The notes beneath the pieces are model-generated. The model was not told the DNA's origin. It saw nothing but the letters and a program-made list of their open reading frames with translations, and ran no database searches. Of a DNA stretch of 17,490 bases, positions 14,765 through 17,490 are shown piece after piece. The number at the start of each line of letters is the position of its first letter. Position 1 is the first letter of the stretch. Source of the DNA: an uncultured Ignavibacteriota bacterium. Lineage in GTDB: Bacteria; Bacteroidota; Ignavibacteria; Tepidaquicellales; Tepidaquicellaceae. Location: positions 1 to 17,490 of the forward strand of contig CALGII010000134.1 of assembly GCA_937915485.1 (NCBI GenBank). The letters are read 5' to 3'. The position numbers and the translations under genes were made by a program.

Positions 14765-15304
14765 ATGATTATACTTGTTGATATGGACGACGTTCTCGCC
14801 GACTTTGACGGCGGCTTCCTCGCGGAATGGCGCAAACGCTTTCCGGATGCCTTCTACATACCGCTTGAAGAGCGGAAAGAGTTCTATATGCGTGACGAAT
14901 ATCCCGAAGAACTTCTGCCCTCGATGACGGAACTGTTTACCGAAAAAAGTTTTGTCTCCTCGCTTCCCGAAATTCCGGGCGGCGTGAAGGCTGTCAGAAA
15001 AATGAAGGAAAAAGGCCACGAAGTATTTATTTGCACGAGTCCGATGAGACAGTATTCGAACTGCGTCGCCGAAAAATACGAATGGGTCGAAAAACACCTC
15101 GGCTTCGACTGGACTACGAGGCTTATACTGTCGCGCGATAAGACTCTAATCGGCGGGGATATTCTCATAGATGACAAACCCGAAGTGACGGGAATAAGAA
15201 AACCGTCCTGGGAACACGTGATTTTCGACAAGAGTTACAACAGAAGAATTGTCAACGGTAAAAGAATTACGTGGAATAATTGGGAAGAGATTCTATCTTT
15301 GTAA
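14765..15304 (+). CDS. NT5C-like 5'(3')-deoxyribonucleotidase (HAD superfamily)
   Basis: A 179-residue HAD-type phosphatase. Motif I is D6-M-D8-DVLADF, with Asp6 the nucleophile and Asp8 the acid/base. Motif II is T91-SP after the strand EVFIC. Motif III is Lys126 in RDKTLI. Motif IV is GGDILIDDKP, with Asp136-Asp137 binding Mg2+. The spacing and the DxDxVLADF start match the NT5C family, which removes phosphate from (deoxy)ribonucleoside monophosphates and so helps balance nucleotide pools. The length is typical. ATG 14765 places the nucleophile six residues in, as expected. It follows the tandem-repeat region, and tex begins 20 bases after its end. Exact substrate preference cannot be read from sequence. 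Confidence 0.88.
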   Translation: MIILVDMDDVLADFDGGFLAEWRKRFPDAFYIPLEERKEFYMRDEYPEELLPSMTELFTEKSFVSSLPEIPGGVKAVRKMKEKGHEVFICTSPMRQYSNCVAEKYEWVEKHLGFDWTTRLILSRDKTLIGGDILIDDKPEVTGIRKPSWEHVIFDKSYNRRIVNGKRITWNNWEEILSL

Positions 15305-15323
15305 TTTTTAAAGTAATAATAAA

Positions 15324-17490
15324 ATGGATTTGAAATACGCTCCGCGCATCGCGGAAGAACTGAAACTGAAATTTCATCAGGTCGAGAACACGGCAAAACT
15401 CCTGATGGAAGACGCCACCGTGCCGTTCATTGCGAGATACAGAAAAGAACTTACCGGAAGCCTTGATGAGGTTGAAATTACCGCCATACGCGACAGGATG
15501 ATTCAACTCGAAGAACTCGACAAACGCCGCGAGGCGATTCTCAAGTCACTTGCCGAACGCGAACTTCTTACCGAAGAACTTAAAGGTAAAATAGACGCCG
15601 CCGAAACAATGACGGAACTTGAAGACATTTACCTTCCTTACAAGCCGAAGAAACGCACGCGCGCGACAATCGCGAAAGAAAAAGGTCTCGAACCTCTCGC
15701 GCTGATGCTTTTCGGACAGAACGATTTTGACGTCGCCGCCGAAGCCGCAAACTTCGTTGACGGCGAAAAGGGAGTTAACGATACGGATGAAGCCCTTGCA
15801 GGCGCGCGTGACATAATCGCCGAATGGGTTTCCGAAGACCAGATTGCCCGCGAAAAAATTAGAGCGCTGTTTGAATCCAAAGCGGTTATATTTTCAAAAG
15901 TTGCAAAAGGAAAAGATGAAACGGGCGTCAAGTACAAGGATTATTTCGAATGGAAGGAACCGGGTTACTCCGCGCCTTCGCACAGAGTACTCGCGATGTT
16001 CAGAGGTGAAAAAGAAAATTTTCTGAAAATAGATGTAATGCCCGAAGCGGAAGAAGCGATATCAATACTTGAAAATAATTTTCTTAAAAACCCGAACGAA
16101 GCGGGCGCGCAGGTTAAACTCGCGGTTACCGACAGTTATAAAAGACTTCTATCCCTGTCAATGGAATCGGAGTACAGGGCTGCGCTGAAAGCGAAAGCCG
16201 ACCTTGAAGCGATTAAAGTTTTCGCCGAAAACCTTCATCAGTTGTTGATGGCGGCGCCGCTCGGAGAAAAATCCGTGATGGCTTTTGACCCGGGTTTCAG
16301 AACGGGATGCAAGGTTGTCATACTCAACAGACAGGGCAAACTTCTTCATAACGACACCGTCTATCCCCACACTGGCGAAGGAAAAGCCGCGGATGCCGCC
16401 GTTAAGGTGCTTGAACTTCTTAAAACTTTCGGAAGCGAAGTTATTGCTGTCGGCAACGGTACCGCGGGACGCGAAACCGAAGACTTCGTTAAAAAACTTC
16501 TCGAAAACCAGTCAGATGAAAAACTGAAAAAGATTCCTGTGATTATGGTCAATGAAAGCGGCGCTTCTATATATTCGGCTTCGGATGCCGCGAGAGAAGA
16601 ATTTCCGGATTATGACGTTACAGTGAGAGGCAGCGTCTCAATCGGCAGGCGGCTGATGGACCCGCTAGCGGAACTCGTTAAGATAGACCCGAAATCAATC
16701 GGCGTCGGTCAGTACCAGCACGACGTGAATCAGACACACCTGAAACAGAAACTCGACGACGTGGTTATAAGTTGCGTCAATAAAGTTGGTGTCGAAGTGA
16801 ACACGGCAAGCAAGCAGTTGCTTACCTATGTTTCTGGACTCGGCCCTAAACTCGCGTCTGCAATCGTATCGTACAGGGATAGCAACGGACCTTTCTCTTC
16901 AAGAGATGAACTTAAAAAAATTCCGCGGCTCGGAGGTAAAGCGTTTGAGCAGGCGGCGGGATTTCTTAGAATACGGAACGGCAGGAATCCGCTTGACTCA
17001 AGCGCCGTACATCCCGAAAGTTATCACGTCGTTGAAAAAATGGCGGAAGACGTCGGCTGCTCCGTTTCCGATTTAATGATTAATCCTCTGTATCAGGAAA
17101 AAATCAAAATTGAAAAATACGTTGACGATAAGATCGGACTTCCTACGCTCGAAGACATAAGAAGCGAATTGAAAAAACCCGGACGCGACCCGCGCGAAAG
17201 ATTCGAAGCGTTCGAGTTCGCGAAGGGAATTGAAAAACTCGACGACCTCGCCAAAGGAATGAAGTTGCCGGGAATAGTTACAAACATAACTAACTTCGGA
17301 GCGTTCGTCGATATCGGCGTTCATCAGGACGGCCTCGTTCACATTAGCGAAATCGCGGACGGGTTCGTGAAAAATCCCGCGGACGTCCTGAAGGTTCATC
17401 AGAAAGTCACCGTCAGAGTCGTCGATGTTGACGCCGCCAGAAAAAGAATATCTCTTTCGATGCGGCTTGAAGAAAATGTGAAGACTCACG
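15324..17490 (+). CDS. tex: Tex family S1 RNA-binding transcription accessory protein (3' truncated)
   Basis: An open frame of 722 codons from ATG 15324 that runs off the window end without a stop. Domains in order are: an N-terminal helical Tex region (1 to about 185) with ATVPFIARYRKELTG (31-45) and LEDIYLPYKPKKRTRA, and a YqgF/RNase H-like domain starting at VMAFDPGFRTGCKV (318-331). Next is a helix-hairpin-helix region (about 500-550) with GLGPKLASAIVSYR and PRLGGKAFEQAAGFLRI. Last is an S1 RNA-binding domain (about 645-717) with GIVTNITNFGAFVDIG, DGLVHISE and a final RKRISLSMRL. Tex binds nucleic acids and affects transcription and RNA metabolism; it is widespread and well conserved. Only a short tail after the S1 domain should be missing. 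There is no clear ribosome binding site in the 19-base gap after the nucleotidase gene. Confidence 0.96.
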   Translation, partial: MDLKYAPRIAEELKLKFHQVENTAKLLMEDATVPFIARYRKELTGSLDEVEITAIRDRMIQLEELDKRREAILKSLAERELLTEELKGKIDAAETMTELEDIYLPYKPKKRTRATIAKEKGLEPLALMLFGQNDFDVAAEAANFVDGEKGVNDTDEALAGARDIIAEWVSEDQIAREKIRALFESKAVIFSKVAKGKDETGVKYKDYFEWKEPGYSAPSHRVLAMFRGEKENFLKIDVMPEAEEAISILENNFLKNPNEAGAQVKLAVTDSYKRLLSLSMESEYRAALKAKADLEAIKVFAENLHQLLMAAPLGEKSVMAFDPGFRTGCKVVILNRQGKLLHNDTVYPHTGEGKAADAAVKVLELLKTFGSEVIAVGNGTAGRETEDFVKKLLENQSDEKLKKIPVIMVNESGASIYSASDAAREEFPDYDVTVRGSVSIGRRLMDPLAELVKIDPKSIGVGQYQHDVNQTHLKQKLDDVVISCVNKVGVEVNTASKQLLTYVSGLGPKLASAIVSYRDSNGPFSSRDELKKIPRLGGKAFEQAAGFLRIRNGRNPLDSSAVHPESYHVVEKMAEDVGCSVSDLMINPLYQEKIKIEKYVDDKIGLPTLEDIRSELKKPGRDPRERFEAFEFAKGIEKLDDLAKGMKLPGIVTNITNFGAFVDIGVHQDGLVHISEIADGFVKNPADVLKVHQKVTVRVVDVDAARKRISLSMRLEENVKTH

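Noticed and set aside
14555..15097. Minus-strand reading frame of 180 codons
   Set aside because: It covers the tandem repeat and the antisense of the nucleotidase gene. Its tail (HREIMEKHRGRQ) is the usual spurious translation of ACACAGAG-type repeats, and the + strand gene has intact HAD motifs.

Overview
All recognisable genes lie on the + strand, tightly packed and often overlapping by a few bases. The gene set is a clade II (Sec-type) nitrous oxide reductase cluster, a CBM9-like/DUF5916 outer-membrane protein, DUF2721, DUF2007 and a bacterial Kir channel. Together with AT-rich intergenic DNA, mostly weak Shine-Dalgarno sequences and GC content that looks mid-range by eye, this suggests a Bacteroidota/Chlorobi-group bacterium, perhaps Ignavibacteria-like. 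That placement is inferred from gene content; no rRNA or phylogenetic marker was compared.

Region 1 (1-4405) is the distal part of a nos operon: the 3' end of nosZ (with its CuA domain), a NosB-like membrane protein, the lipoprotein copper chaperone NosL, the periplasmic beta-helix protein NosD, the ATPase NosF and the permease NosY. Together they mature and support N2O reductase, which reduces N2O to N2. The promoter and the start of nosZ lie before the window. Region 2 (4406-7083) is a 203-base gap with a weak hairpin, then a large exported CBM9-like/DUF5916 protein. Region 3 (7210-10806) is a four-gene run: DUF2721 membrane protein, an aldo/keto reductase with a large helical insertion, a membrane-anchored protein that looks like a decayed divergent polysaccharide deacetylase, and the tRNA deaminase TadA.

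Region 4 (10807-12925) has a promoter-like segment with a palindrome, a KirBac-type potassium channel, and a secreted GH26-like glycosidase whose GTG start overlaps the channel stop codon. Region 5 (12976-14471) encodes a DUF2007 protein and a BaiN/HI0933-type flavoprotein. Region 6 (14472-14764) is non-coding and holds about three 58-bp tandem repeats rich in CTCTGTGT. Region 7 (14765-17490) encodes a NT5C-like 5'-nucleotidase and Tex, which is cut by the window end.

Most of the window is ordinary chromosomal content plus a denitrification module. I did not find convincing evidence of a wholly new system. The points most worth a second look are the apparent pseudo-deacetylase, the channel-glycosidase gene pair, the helical insertion in the aldo/keto reductase, the unnamed nos membrane protein and the tandem repeat array.
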